Shown here: piece after piece, positions 7,566 through 17,086 of the stretch
How the letters are laid out: every line of letters begins with the position of its first letter
How positions within the stretch are numbered: the first letter of the stretch is position 1
Origin: Bacteroides cellulosilyticus DSM 14838
Lineage (GTDB): Bacteria; Bacteroidota; Bacteroidia; Bacteroidales; Bacteroidaceae
Assembly: GCF_000158035.1 (NCBI RefSeq)
Contig: NZ_EQ973489.1
Coordinates: 8,694 to 72,693, forward strand
Length of the DNA: 64,000 nt
Reading direction: 5' to 3'
Notes under the pieces: model-generated
Databases searched by the model: none
What the model was told of the DNA's origin: nothing
The model's input: only the letters and a program-made list of their open reading frames with translations
Program-made: the position numbers and the translations under genes

Positions 7566-9938
7566 ATGATAAAAATAGAGGCTAAATATCTTTGTTGTGG
7601 ATGTGGTGCTTGTGAACAGAAATGTCCTTTGAAATGTATTCAACTTGTTGAGGATGATGAGGGGTTTCTTTATCCGTCTGTAGATGAAAGTGTTTGTGTA
7701 AATTGTGAATTATGTCAAAAAGTTTGTCCTATATTTAATAAAAAACGGTCAGAGATGGATGCGCTGGTTTCATTTGCTGTAAGGAATCCAATAGAAAGTG
7801 AGCGCATGCAAAGTTCGTCTGGAGGATTGTTCATTGCTTTCGCTAAAGAAATTATTCGTCAAAATGGTATAGTGTTCGGAGCTCGATTTACTGAAAATTT
7901 TGAGCTTGTACATGATTGGACGGATAATTTTGATCAGCTTCTAGCTTTCATGAAAAGTAAATACGTACAGAGTAAAATAGGTCGTAGTTATAAAATAGCA
8001 CAAGAGTTCTTGAAAGAAGGGCGTAAAGTTCTTTTTGTAGGTACTCCTTGTCAGGTGGCAGGTCTCTACAAGTTTTTGAATAAAAGATTTGATAATCTTT
8101 ATACTATTGATATCGTTTGTCATGGTGTTCCTAGTCCTGGGGTTTGGAGAACTTTCGTTGAAGCTAAGCAAAAAGAATATAGAAAATTCGGAAAATGTAA
8201 AATTCAGAGTATTCAGTTTCGTGAAAAAATAGAAACAGGATGGAGAAAATATAGTTTCGTACTCAATTATAATTTAGATGGTAATGTTGTTGATAATGAG
8301 GAACGTAGCGAGTTTAATTACTCCTCTTGGGGAAAACCATTTGTGCAAAATTTATTTTTGCGACCTTCATGCCATCAATGTAGTTTTAAATCGTTGTCTT
8401 CTGGTAGTGATTTGACTATTTCAGACTTTTGGGGCATTGAGAATATATATCCATTATTGGATGATGATAAAGGGGTAAGTGCTTTAATTGTTAATACAAC
8501 TCATGGACAGAAATTATTTGAAATAGTTCCACTAGAATCATATAGGTGTAAACTACAGGATATTATTGAAAATAATAAAGCTCTAGTTACATCATGTGAT
8601 CCTAGTCCTTACAGAACTATTTTTTTTAATAAATATAAAAAAGGAGAATCGATTCTTTCTATTTTGAAAGAATACTCGGACAAGTTGTCACTAAAATCAA
8701 GAATTAGGAAAATACTAAAATCTTATCCATATACTATTATTCTACTAAAGAATATAAAGAGAATTGTTAGTGATATTATAGCATTGTTTGATCTAAATCT
8801 GGCTATTATTTTGAGCCATTTATTTCGATGTAGGTGTAATGGTAAACATATATTGTTAATACCTGCTGACAGTCTTTCGGGAGGATTCGGAGAAGATATT
8901 ATGGTGGCGGGCTTTCTAAAAGGTTGTCATTTTCCTGTGACAATATTAGAAAATAAAATTGAACCTTATGACTATATAACAGAAAGGAAAAATGTCGTTT
9001 GTAAATTAGGACTAATAGGGTATTTCCCTTGTTTGTCAATGCTTAATGAAATTAAACGTTACTCAGATCTTTATGTGATTGGAGCTGACATTATGGATGG
9101 CATTTATACAAACAACCGTTTGCGATTTGCTGCTTTGCAGATGGCACATAATATGGGAGTTGAGGCTCATATAACAGGTTTCAGTATTCGTAAAGAACCA
9201 TCTGACTATTTCAAGCATCAGATACGGAAAGTTTCGAAATATATGAAAATAAAGGTGCGCGATCTTGATTCCTATAATCGGATGAGAAAATATGTAGATG
9301 TGGAGTATTTGCAGCAAACCGCAGATATTGCTTTTCTATGCGGAAAATCGATGACTTCTTATGACATGGAATTCCTTAGATGGGTAGAAAAAACTAAAGC
9401 ACAATCTAAAAGAATTATTGCATATTGCCCAAATACAATACAGGCCGAAATTATGGGTTTAAAGCAATATGTAGAGACGCAGATTCTTTTGTTGCGGAAA
9501 TTTGAAGAAGAAAATTGTTGTATTGCTTTCTTGTATCATGATTTAAGGAAATATGCATTGGGTATAAATGATAAGCAATTAAGCTATATGATTTATAATT
9601 ATTTTCAAGTCAATGGATTTTTTATAGATTCTGTTAAAAATGGCGTTGAGCTTAAAAAATATATTGAAGTTGCGGAATTTACAGTAACCGGACGGATGCA
9701 TTTTGGTATATCCGGCTATACTCTTCAAAAACCAATGTTTGGTGTTTGCTATTTCAATAAGTTTGAGGGTTTGCAAAAAATGTTTGGTATAGATCCTATG
9801 ATTTCACTTATTAATTATGAAAATGTGAAAAATGAGTTGGAGCATGTGACAGAATTTATGAAAGCTCTTCCTCGTTATACTTTCTTTATGTATAATCATT
9901 TACAAAATGTTTTAAAGTTGGCCCAGTATAATTATTAA
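7566..9938 (+). CDS. Ferredoxin / F420-type reductase beta subunit fused to polysaccharide pyruvyltransferase
   Basis: This is a 790-residue fusion. Residues 1-60 carry two 4Fe-4S clusters (CCGCGACEQKCPLKC and CVNCELCQKVCP). Residues about 70-385 match the coenzyme F420 hydrogenase/dehydrogenase beta-subunit family (SSSGGLFIAFAKEI, FVGTPCQVAGLYKFL, CHGVPSPGVW). From about residue 423 it is a polysaccharide pyruvyltransferase (GGFGEDIMVAGFL, VRDLDSYNRM, TGRMHFGISGY). In many Bacteroides loci these are separate adjacent genes. The pyruvyl domain probably adds a pyruvate ketal to a sugar. The redox domain has no established role in capsule synthesis. It starts 2 bases after wzx. Confidence 0.87.
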   Translation: MIKIEAKYLCCGCGACEQKCPLKCIQLVEDDEGFLYPSVDESVCVNCELCQKVCPIFNKKRSEMDALVSFAVRNPIESERMQSSSGGLFIAFAKEIIRQNGIVFGARFTENFELVHDWTDNFDQLLAFMKSKYVQSKIGRSYKIAQEFLKEGRKVLFVGTPCQVAGLYKFLNKRFDNLYTIDIVCHGVPSPGVWRTFVEAKQKEYRKFGKCKIQSIQFREKIETGWRKYSFVLNYNLDGNVVDNEERSEFNYSSWGKPFVQNLFLRPSCHQCSFKSLSSGSDLTISDFWGIENIYPLLDDDKGVSALIVNTTHGQKLFEIVPLESYRCKLQDIIENNKALVTSCDPSPYRTIFFNKYKKGESILSILKEYSDKLSLKSRIRKILKSYPYTIILLKNIKRIVSDIIALFDLNLAIILSHLFRCRCNGKHILLIPADSLSGGFGEDIMVAGFLKGCHFPVTILENKIEPYDYITERKNVVCKLGLIGYFPCLSMLNEIKRYSDLYVIGADIMDGIYTNNRLRFAALQMAHNMGVEAHITGFSIRKEPSDYFKHQIRKVSKYMKIKVRDLDSYNRMRKYVDVEYLQQTADIAFLCGKSMTSYDMEFLRWVEKTKAQSKRIIAYCPNTIQAEIMGLKQYVETQILLLRKFEEENCCIAFLYHDLRKYALGINDKQLSYMIYNYFQVNGFFIDSVKNGVELKKYIEVAEFTVTGRMHFGISGYTLQKPMFGVCYFNKFEGLQKMFGIDPMISLINYENVKNELEHVTEFMKALPRYTFFMYNHLQNVLKLAQYNY

Positions 9939-9951
9939 ATAAATAATTGTT

Positions 9952-11154
9952 ATGAGTGATATACGCATAATCTATATTGTTATAAATGCATTATTCTTGG
10001 TTTTTATGCTTTGGTCAGCAGTATGGATTTCTAACGCAAGTTCTGATAGGAGCTATTGGAAAAGAGCTTTAATACCTATTTTGTTGTTTGCTTTTGTACA
10101 TGGATTGAGATTTGGGCGTGATCAAGATTATAATGGTTATTATCATATTTTTACTTCTTTATCAAATGGGCGTAATGAAAATGGATATGAATTAGTTTTT
10201 TTTCATATCTGTAATATACTTAATGCTTGGAAAGTAGAGTATTGGGGATTTATATTGGCAACATCTACATTTCTTATTTATTCATTAATGTATTTTTTTA
10301 AAGATTATAGGAAGGCTCTTCCTTTTATTTTTTTGTTTATGTTTTATGAATTAAGGCAATGTGATAATCTTATACGTTGGTATTTAGCCTTTAGCTTCTA
10401 TTTTATAGGATTATCACTATTGATTAATAATAAACAATGGTGGAAACCATTAATCTTTTTCTTGCTATCTTGTAATGTACATTCAGGTTTCTGGGTCATG
10501 TTTCCATTATTTTTTCTTATAAAGCCGTTAGATAAGAAAGAAATTATTCCTCCTTTTATCGCTGGCATAATTTTCGTTGTCTTTACATTTATTTCATCTG
10601 TGGGGATGTTGTCTTTCTTGTCAGATTGGTTGACGGCAGCAAATCAACTTATTGGATACGACCGGTTTGATTTTTATGCTAATCAAGCTGAAGATATAGT
10701 ATCGGGAAATTTTGGTTATAATGCTGGTGGAACTGGTATGTTAAGAAGCTTTTCAAATAATATACGCGTTATATTCTGTTATCTGCCAGGTATTCTGTGG
10801 GGAAACAGAGTTCTTAAAAAGTACAAGAGTGGTATATTTATTTATAATGTGTATGTTTTTGGATGTTTGACTTTTACTGTGTTTACTTTAGTTGAACTTT
10901 TAGATCGCATTAATAGTAATTTTATTATATTGAGTTGTATTGTTAATGGGCTACTGTGGTATGAAGTTGTCAGAAGGAAAATAAAGGTTCGAAAATATGT
11001 TTATATAGCATGTTTGTTGGCTATTATTGGAGGATTTTGGCCGTCAATAAGTGGACTTAATGCAAGGAAAAAAGACAACTATATGTTGTTTATTTGGGAT
11101 GCCCATGGTCGTAATTATATTCCTGCTAATAATCAACCAATGATCGGGAAGTAG
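9952..11154 (+). CDS. EpsG-like O-antigen/capsule polymerase (Wzy role)
   Basis: A 400-residue membrane protein with roughly ten hydrophobic helices and a central loop containing LRFGRDQDYNGYYHIF, the pattern of the EpsG family of polymerases. It is the only Wzy candidate in the locus, and Wzx, a co-polymerase and an initiating transferase are all present, so a Wzy-dependent pathway needs it. It starts with ATG 13 bases after the preceding gene. Polymerases diverge too far for linkage specificity to be predicted. Confidence 0.75.
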   Translation: MSDIRIIYIVINALFLVFMLWSAVWISNASSDRSYWKRALIPILLFAFVHGLRFGRDQDYNGYYHIFTSLSNGRNENGYELVFFHICNILNAWKVEYWGFILATSTFLIYSLMYFFKDYRKALPFIFLFMFYELRQCDNLIRWYLAFSFYFIGLSLLINNKQWWKPLIFFLLSCNVHSGFWVMFPLFFLIKPLDKKEIIPPFIAGIIFVVFTFISSVGMLSFLSDWLTAANQLIGYDRFDFYANQAEDIVSGNFGYNAGGTGMLRSFSNNIRVIFCYLPGILWGNRVLKKYKSGIFIYNVYVFGCLTFTVFTLVELLDRINSNFIILSCIVNGLLWYEVVRRKIKVRKYVYIACLLAIIGGFWPSISGLNARKKDNYMLFIWDAHGRNYIPANNQPMIGK

Positions 11155-11205
11155 TATTGAATTACTGTGTAGCGATTATAATATATATATATAGCGTAAT
11201 TATTT

Positions 11206-12420
11206 ATGAAATTACTTGTCGTTTTGCCTTGGATGCCTTATCCTTTAAATGATGGAGGAAAACAAGGGTCTTTTAATATGTTGGAACAACTTCAATATAA
11301 ATTAGATATTGTTTTAATATATCCTGTTGAGTCTGTAAATCAGTTGAAGTATCAGATGGAACTTCAAGAACGTTTGTTGAATATAAAGATATATCCATTT
11401 GAATATTATCATCATAAAGGCAATGTCTTCTCACAGTTTTTTTTGTTTAGGCTACATCGATTACTTACAAAAAAAATATTGAAACAACCTTATTTGGCAA
11501 CTCCTGTTTATGAAGAAACTTATATTAATTTTGTAAATGATGTTATATTAAAAGAAAAAATAGATGTTGTGCAAAATGAGTATGTTGAGTTACTTTATTT
11601 GGTATATACTCTTCCTCAACATGTAAAAAGAATATTTGTTCAGCATGAAATACAATATATTAATAAAAAGCGTAATATTCAAACCCGTGATTTTGTATCT
11701 TCTGAATTACAGTATCTTTTTAATAAAATAAAGCAGGATGAAATATCTGCGATGAATCAATATGATTTTATAGTTACAATGACTGAAGCTGATAAAGAAA
11801 TACTTGTAAATGATGGGGTTAGGACTCCTATTTATTCATCTCCTTCTTTTATTCCATTACATAAAGGAGCTTCATTTAAGGCATGTACGGAAAATAACCT
11901 TACGTTTATTGGAGGTTCTGTACATTATCCAAATCTGAATGGTATTTGTTGGTTTTTAAAGGAAGTATGGCCTCTTATTTTAGAAGAAAATGGTGATATG
12001 AAGCTTAATATTATAGGCCGGTGGACAAAGCAAGCTAAAAAAAATATTCAACGTAAGTATAGCAACGTTAATTTTTTGGGTTTTGTACCTCGTTTGTGTG
12101 ATGCGATTACAGGCACTATTATGGTGGTGCCAATTTTAATAGGTAGTGGTATTAGAATGAAAATATTTGAATCGGTAAACTGTTATACGCCTTTTGTTAC
12201 GACAAAGATTGGAGTAGAAGGATTAGATTTTAAGTCAGGAGAAGAATGTATTGTTGCAGATGATCCTAGGGAATTTGCAAAAAGCATTTTAGAACTAACT
12301 AAAAATGTAGATTTACAGCAAATGTTAGCGGAGAATGCTCATAAAAAATTATTGGATAAATACTCTTCGGAAACATCTTCACAACGACGATTGTGTATAT
12401 ATGAAGAACTTTATAAGTAA
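11206..12420 (+). CDS. Glycosyltransferase, GT4-like
   Basis: A 404-residue GT-B-fold transferase. The C-terminal half has the donor-binding pattern LTFIGGSVHYPNLNGICWFL, then GSGIRMKIFESVNCYTPFVTT, the E-x7-E-like region of GT4 enzymes. It probably acts on the cytoplasmic face of the membrane, adding one sugar of the repeat unit to the undecaprenyl-linked chain. Donor and acceptor cannot be told from sequence. It has its own ATG and a 51-base spacer, with GT2 and heptose genes following. Confidence 0.85.
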   Translation: MKLLVVLPWMPYPLNDGGKQGSFNMLEQLQYKLDIVLIYPVESVNQLKYQMELQERLLNIKIYPFEYYHHKGNVFSQFFLFRLHRLLTKKILKQPYLATPVYEETYINFVNDVILKEKIDVVQNEYVELLYLVYTLPQHVKRIFVQHEIQYINKKRNIQTRDFVSSELQYLFNKIKQDEISAMNQYDFIVTMTEADKEILVNDGVRTPIYSSPSFIPLHKGASFKACTENNLTFIGGSVHYPNLNGICWFLKEVWPLILEENGDMKLNIIGRWTKQAKKNIQRKYSNVNFLGFVPRLCDAITGTIMVVPILIGSGIRMKIFESVNCYTPFVTTKIGVEGLDFKSGEECIVADDPREFAKSILELTKNVDLQQMLAENAHKKLLDKYSSETSSQRRLCIYEELYK

Positions 12421-12449
12421 TATTGATTTGGTTCAAACTTAAATAATTT

Positions 12450-13397
12450 ATGTCAGACTTAGCTATTATTATTCCTGCCTATAAAAGTGATTATTTTAGG
12501 TATACATTAGATTCCTTTGTAAATCAAACGTGTAAAAATTTTACGGTTTACATTGGTGATGATTGTAGTTCTGATGATTTCAGAAAATTGATTGAGGAAT
12601 ATAAAGATAAAATAGATATTGTATATTATAGATTTTCAGAAAATATAGGTGGTAAAAACTTGGTCGCCCAATGGAAAAGATGCATAGACTTGTCACAAGG
12701 AGAACGATGGATTTGGCTCTTTTCAGATGATGATGTATTAGGGAGAAAGTGCGTTGAATTATTTTTTAAAGAAATAGAATGTGCTCAATCTTATTATGAA
12801 GTATATCATTTCGATGTAAGAATTGTAGATGATAAAAATAAACAGGTAAGGACTCCTCGTAGTTATCCAATAGTCTTATCTAATGAACATTTTTATCGGA
12901 AAAAAGCATCTGCTCAATTGGATAGTTTTGTTGTTGAATATATTTTTTCAAGGAGTATTTATGCAAAAGTAGATGGTTTTGAGGTTTTTGATTTAGCTTG
13001 GGGAAGTGATATTGCAACTTGGATAAAAATGGGGCGGAATGGCATAAAGACAATTCAAGGTGATTATGTGTATTGGAGGCAAAGTCAGAAAAATATTACT
13101 CCGAATCATCGAAATGATATCGTTTTTCAAAAATTTAATATTGATGTTGATTTTTTATCATGGGTCAATGCTTTTTTTGGAAGAACTAGAATTGCTAGAT
13201 TTAATCGGTACATTTTTTTTCGATTATTATTTTATTACTCGCTTATACTTGATCAAGAACAAGTGGCTAAAATTATTATTAAAGCAAGGGATAGAAATGT
13301 TATCACTCAGCTATTGTATTATTGTTTGAAACATACTTATCCTGTCATTTCATTCTTAAAATTAATTAAAGTAAATATATATGATAATTCGAAGTAA
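12450..13397 (+). CDS. Glycosyltransferase, GT2 family
   Basis: A 315-residue GT-A-fold transferase. The N-terminus [20 protein letters not shown] and the [13 protein letters not shown] segment form the nucleotide-sugar binding site, and LFSDDDVLG carries the DxD metal-binding motif. It is expected to add one residue of the capsule repeat. Its last 17 bases overlap the start of the heptose kinase gene, so the two are translationally close. Sugar specificity is unknown; the placement next to heptose genes makes a heptosyl donor possible, but this is only position-based. Confidence 0.9.
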   Translation: MSDLAIIIPAYKSDYFRYTLDSFVNQTCKNFTVYIGDDCSSDDFRKLIEEYKDKIDIVYYRFSENIGGKNLVAQWKRCIDLSQGERWIWLFSDDDVLGRKCVELFFKEIECAQSYYEVYHFDVRIVDDKNKQVRTPRSYPIVLSNEHFYRKKASAQLDSFVVEYIFSRSIYAKVDGFEVFDLAWGSDIATWIKMGRNGIKTIQGDYVYWRQSQKNITPNHRNDIVFQKFNIDVDFLSWVNAFFGRTRIARFNRYIFFRLLFYYSLILDQEQVAKIIIKARDRNVITQLLYYCLKHTYPVISFLKLIKVNIYDNSK

Positions 13398-14421
13398 GGC
13401 TCCTCTCCGCCTTGGGCTGGCTGGTGGTGGTAGTGATGTTTCTCCTTATAGTGATCTTTATGGGGGACTAATATTAAATGCAACAATAAATTTGTATGCA
13501 TATTGTACGATTGAAGAGATAAATAATGGGTTTATAACTATTAATAGTTATGATTCTCATTGTTTTAAGAGTTACCCTTCTGCTAAATATTTGAATATTG
13601 ATGGGGAGGCTAGTCTTATTAAAGGAGTTTATAATCGTATTATTAAAGATTTTCAATTAGAACCTAAGAGCTTTAAAATAGTAACTTATAATGATGCTCC
13701 AGCGGGTTCTGGATTAGGAACGTCTTCTACAATGGTTGTATGTATTTTGAAAGCATTTATTGAGTGGTTGAGTTTGCCTTTGGGTGATTATGAAACATCA
13801 CGTTTGGCTTATGAGATAGAACGTAAAGATTTAGGTTTGTCTGGTGGTAAACAGGACCAATATGCTGCGGCTTTTGGAGGATTTAACTATATGGAATTTA
13901 AAAAAGATGATATCGTAATAGTGAACCCGTTGAAAATAAAGCGATGGATTATAGATGAATTAGAGGCCTCAATAGTACTTTACTTTACTGGAGCATCTCG
14001 TAGTAGTGCTGCTATTATTGATGAGCAAAAGAAGAATACATCGTTAGGAAATTCTGTTGCTATAGTTGCTATGCATAAAATAAAGCAAAGTGCAATTGAT
14101 ATGAAATTAGCATTATTAAAAGGAGATATGCATGAGTTTGCTCGTATTCTTGGTGAAGGATGGGAAAACAAGAAAAGAATGGCAAATGCTATTACTAACT
14201 CTACGATTCAAAAAGCTTTCGATGTTGCTATATCAGCAGGAGCTATTGCTGGTAAGGTGTCTGGTGCTGGAGGTGGAGGCTTTATTATGTTTGTTGTTGA
14301 ACCTACGAAAAAAAAGGATGTGATTAATGCGTTGGCTAAGTTAGATGGCTTTGTAATGCCCTTTCAATTTAGCGATGGCGGAGCACATGGATGGAAAATA
14401 TATCCAACAGATAAAGTGTAA
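13381..14421 (+). CDS. hddA: D-glycero-alpha-D-manno-heptose-7-phosphate kinase (GHMP family)
   Basis: It phosphorylates D-glycero-alpha-D-manno-heptose 7-phosphate at C1, giving the 1,7-bisphosphate. The protein starts [20 protein letters not shown], the GHMP N-terminal motif typical of HddA. The ATP-binding glycine-serine loop [14 protein letters not shown] lies near residues 106-120, and the C-terminal [13 protein letters not shown] motif is present. At 346 residues it has the normal length. It overlaps the GT2 gene by 17 bases and is followed 15 bases later by gmhA. With gmhA, hddC and gmhB it completes the GDP-D-glycero-D-manno-heptose pathway in this cluster. Confidence 0.88.
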   Translation: MIIRSKAPLRLGLAGGGSDVSPYSDLYGGLILNATINLYAYCTIEEINNGFITINSYDSHCFKSYPSAKYLNIDGEASLIKGVYNRIIKDFQLEPKSFKIVTYNDAPAGSGLGTSSTMVVCILKAFIEWLSLPLGDYETSRLAYEIERKDLGLSGGKQDQYAAAFGGFNYMEFKKDDIVIVNPLKIKRWIIDELEASIVLYFTGASRSSAAIIDEQKKNTSLGNSVAIVAMHKIKQSAIDMKLALLKGDMHEFARILGEGWENKKRMANAITNSTIQKAFDVAISAGAIAGKVSGAGGGGFIMFVVEPTKKKDVINALAKLDGFVMPFQFSDGGAHGWKIYPTDKV

Positions 14422-14436
14422 AACAAAGATGAAATT

Positions 14437-15027
14437 ATGGATACAATAAAAATTATTAGAAGGCAAATTGCAAATTCTGCTTTAGTAAAAGAAGAATTGC
14501 TGAAAGATGAAAATGCCATGGTACAAATTTCAAAGGCAGCGGAAATATGTACAGATGCTTATAAAAGAGGAAATAAAACTCTATTGGCTGGTAATGGTGG
14601 TAGTGCTGCTGATGCTCAGCATTTTGCGGGGGAGTTTGTTAGTAAATTTTGTTTTGACCGTCCGGGTATTCCTTCCATAGCATTGACAACAGATACTTCT
14701 ATTCTTACTGCTATTGGTAATGATTATGGTTATGATAAATTATTTGCTCGTCAAGTACAGGCTCAAGGGGTGAAAGGAGATGTTTTCATAGGTATTTCTA
14801 CTTCTGGTAATTCTGAAAATATAGTAAAAGCATTGCCTGTATGTAGAGAAATTGGAATTGTTACTATAGCATTGACTGGTGCTAACCCATGCAAAATGGA
14901 TGAATTTGATATCGTAATAAAAATGCCTAGTCATGAAACACCACGTATTCAAGAGTGCCAGACTTTGGTAGGGCATATTATCTGTTGTATTGTAGAAGAA
15001 AATATATTTGGTAATTTAAAACCATGA
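14437..15027 (+). CDS. gmhA: Sedoheptulose-7-phosphate isomerase
   Basis: It converts sedoheptulose 7-phosphate to D-glycero-D-manno-heptose 7-phosphate, the first step of heptose synthesis. The 196-residue SIS-domain protein has the family signatures LLAGNGGSAADAQHFAGEFVSKF and GDVFIGISTSGNSENI, and the metal-ligand pattern near its end (ECQTLVGHIICCIVE). Length and motifs match GmhA. The ATG at 14437 follows hddA by 15 bases, and the last bases overlap the next gene's ATG. It supplies the substrate of the kinase just upstream. Confidence 0.93.
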   Translation: MDTIKIIRRQIANSALVKEELLKDENAMVQISKAAEICTDAYKRGNKTLLAGNGGSAADAQHFAGEFVSKFCFDRPGIPSIALTTDTSILTAIGNDYGYDKLFARQVQAQGVKGDVFIGISTSGNSENIVKALPVCREIGIVTIALTGANPCKMDEFDIVIKMPSHETPRIQECQTLVGHIICCIVEENIFGNLKP

Positions 15028-15728
15028 CTCTGATGCCTGTTCACATATTCGCTAAAATTAAGGATTTAATTTGTACTATATATTTTAATTTTAAATATTT
15101 GCCATATAGACAAGCTTGTAAATTACCAATTTTTGTTCATAATATTAAATTTGTGGATATGAAAGGTAATATTAGAATTGAGTGTGATAATATTAGAATG
15201 GGGATGATATCATTCGGTTATTGGGGAGTGTGTATTTTTCCTAATACTGGATTTGTTTGGCAAAATCATGGTGGAACAGTTGTTTTTAAGGGGGCTTGTT
15301 GTATTGGAGCAGGGTCAGCTCTTAGTATAAATGCTCATGCTACATTGATTTTTGGAGATGATTTTTTAAATACAGCTGGGTTGAAAATAATAGCTTCACG
15401 AACTATTGAATTTGGACAAAGCGCAAGACTTGGTTGGAACTCTTTTGTTTTAGACACCAATATGCATCCTTTAAAGAATTCTATTACAAATGAGAAAGGT
15501 CGTTGCGGGGCTAATATTAAAATTGGAGATTATAATTGGTTTGGTACTAATTGCATCATATTGCCCGGGGTGCAAACTCCTGAGAGAATAATATGTGGCC
15601 TTGGAACAATTGTTCCTAGAAACATAGAATGGAAATCTTTTTGTTTGTATGGCGGTTCTCCTATAAAAATTTTAAGAGAGAATGTTTATCGAGATTATAA
15701 CGACGATAAGGATGATATGATTATTTAA
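15024..15728 (+). CDS. Left-handed beta-helix acyltransferase
   Basis: A 234-residue protein with degenerate hexapeptide repeats through its middle and C-terminal half (for example AGSALSINAHATLIFGDD and NWFGTNCIILPGVQTPERI, closing with GLGTIVPRNI), the pattern of LbH acyl or acetyltransferases. It probably O-acetylates, or otherwise acylates, a capsule sugar. A His in the turn TNMHPLKN may take part in catalysis, judged by analogy only. The ATG overlaps the gmhA stop region by 4 bases, so it is translationally coupled to gmhA. Acceptor sugar unknown. Confidence 0.8.
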   Translation: MTLMPVHIFAKIKDLICTIYFNFKYLPYRQACKLPIFVHNIKFVDMKGNIRIECDNIRMGMISFGYWGVCIFPNTGFVWQNHGGTVVFKGACCIGAGSALSINAHATLIFGDDFLNTAGLKIIASRTIEFGQSARLGWNSFVLDTNMHPLKNSITNEKGRCGANIKIGDYNWFGTNCIILPGVQTPERIICGLGTIVPRNIEWKSFCLYGGSPIKILRENVYRDYNDDKDDMII

Positions 15729-15884
15729 TGAAAATATATATATAAATATTTATGATCGAAATTTAAACATGATAATTATATCTTTTGAAGAATGATGTTA
15801 AAGAGTGAGGATGGTAGCATATAATAACGTGTGAATAGTAAAACGTTCTATTTGAATATATAGGAATTAGCAAAAAACATAATA

Positions 15885-16586
15885 ATGGAAATAATCATAT
15901 TAGCAGGCGGTCTAGGAACCCGCCTGCGTTCTGTCGTGAGTGAAGTGCCAAAGTGCATGGCTCCTGTCGCGGGTAAGCCCTTTCTTTGGTATTTGTTGAA
16001 ATATCTTGCTCGGTACGATGTTTCAAAAGTTGTGTTGTCCGTAGGTTATTTGCGTGAAGTGATTTACAAATGGATTGATGAAGTGAGAGATGACTTCTCT
16101 TTTGGTTTTGATTATGCGGTGGAGGAAGAACCACTGGGTACAGGTGGGGGGATAAAACTTGCTTTATCAAAGACATTGGCTGATGATGTATTGGTTTTGA
16201 ATGGAGACACTTATTTTAATGTGGATTTGAATGTTTTTTATGAAGAACATCATTCGCATTCGGCTGCTGTATCATTGGCACTGAAGCCGATGGCAGTATT
16301 TGACCGTTATGGTGCGGTAGAAGTAGATGAAAATTGTGTAATAAAGGCTTTTCACGAAAAGCAATATTGTAAGGCAGGCTTGATTAATGGAGGTGTTTAT
16401 CTTATTAATAAGCATAAGTCTGATTATGAGGTTTTACCTGCTAAGTTCTCATTTGAGAAAGAAGTGTTGGAGCTTGGAGTGCAAAATCGCAATATTTATG
16501 GTTTTGATTTTGATGATTATTTTATTGATATAGGAATACCAGAAGACTATGCAACGGCAAATAAAGAACTTCTTTCACTATTTTAA
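15885..16586 (+). CDS. hddC: D-glycero-alpha-D-manno-heptose 1-phosphate guanylyltransferase
   Basis: A 233-residue nucleotidyltransferase that joins GMP to heptose 1-phosphate, giving GDP-D-glycero-alpha-D-manno-heptose. It has the N-terminal signature ILAGGLGTRLRSVVSEVPKC with MAPVAGKPFLWYLL, the VLNGDTYFN metal-binding segment, and FDDYFIDIGIPEDYA at the end. The HddC name rests on these motifs together with gmhA, hddA and gmhB alongside. Alone it would be called only a sugar nucleotidyltransferase. A 156-base AT-rich spacer without a recognisable gene precedes it; gmhB follows 9 bases later. Confidence 0.88.
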   Translation: MEIIILAGGLGTRLRSVVSEVPKCMAPVAGKPFLWYLLKYLARYDVSKVVLSVGYLREVIYKWIDEVRDDFSFGFDYAVEEEPLGTGGGIKLALSKTLADDVLVLNGDTYFNVDLNVFYEEHHSHSAAVSLALKPMAVFDRYGAVEVDENCVIKAFHEKQYCKAGLINGGVYLINKHKSDYEVLPAKFSFEKEVLELGVQNRNIYGFDFDDYFIDIGIPEDYATANKELLSLF

Positions 16587-16595
16587 TTATGAGTT

Positions 16596-17069
16596 ATGAA
16601 TTTATTGGATATTGACGTTTCGGGGTATGATACATTACTTTTGGATAGAGATGGTGTGATCAATAAACTGCGCCCAGGTGACTATGTGAAATGTTGGGAA
16701 GAATTTGAATTCTTACCTGGTGTATTTGAAGCATTAGTGAAATGGAATATGCAATTTAGGTACATTATCATTGTTACTAATCAACGTGGAATAGGTAAGG
16801 GGGTAATGACTGATGAAGATCTAAGCAATATTCATGACCGGATGGTGGAAGAAATTGAGCGACAAGGCGGAAGGGTGGATAAGATATATTATTGTACGGC
16901 CTTAACAGAAGCAGACATTAATCGTAAACCTGGTATTGGAATGTTTCTACAAATTTTGAAAGATTATCCAAATATAAAGAAGGAGAACTGCCTTATGATA
17001 GGAGATAGTGATACTGATATGATGTTTGCTCGTAATTGTGGAATCGATGGAGTGAAGGTAGTGCAATAA
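16596..17069 (+). CDS. gmhB: D-glycero-D-manno-heptose-1,7-bisphosphate 7-phosphatase
   Basis: A 157-residue HAD phosphatase that removes the 7-phosphate of heptose 1,7-bisphosphate. Visible are [19 protein letters not shown] (DxD nucleophile and acid), [12 protein letters not shown] (motif II) and [17 protein letters not shown] (motif IV Asp pair). The usual GmhB zinc-binding Cys/His cluster is reduced: the loop reads [18 protein letters not shown] and lacks the classic CxH..CxC pattern, so this may be a zinc-less variant. It closes the four-gene GDP-heptose set. Confidence 0.9.
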   Translation: MNLLDIDVSGYDTLLLDRDGVINKLRPGDYVKCWEEFEFLPGVFEALVKWNMQFRYIIIVTNQRGIGKGVMTDEDLSNIHDRMVEEIERQGGRVDKIYYCTALTEADINRKPGIGMFLQILKDYPNIKKENCLMIGDSDTDMMFARNCGIDGVKVVQ

Positions 17070-17086
17070 ATACAATAATATTGAGG

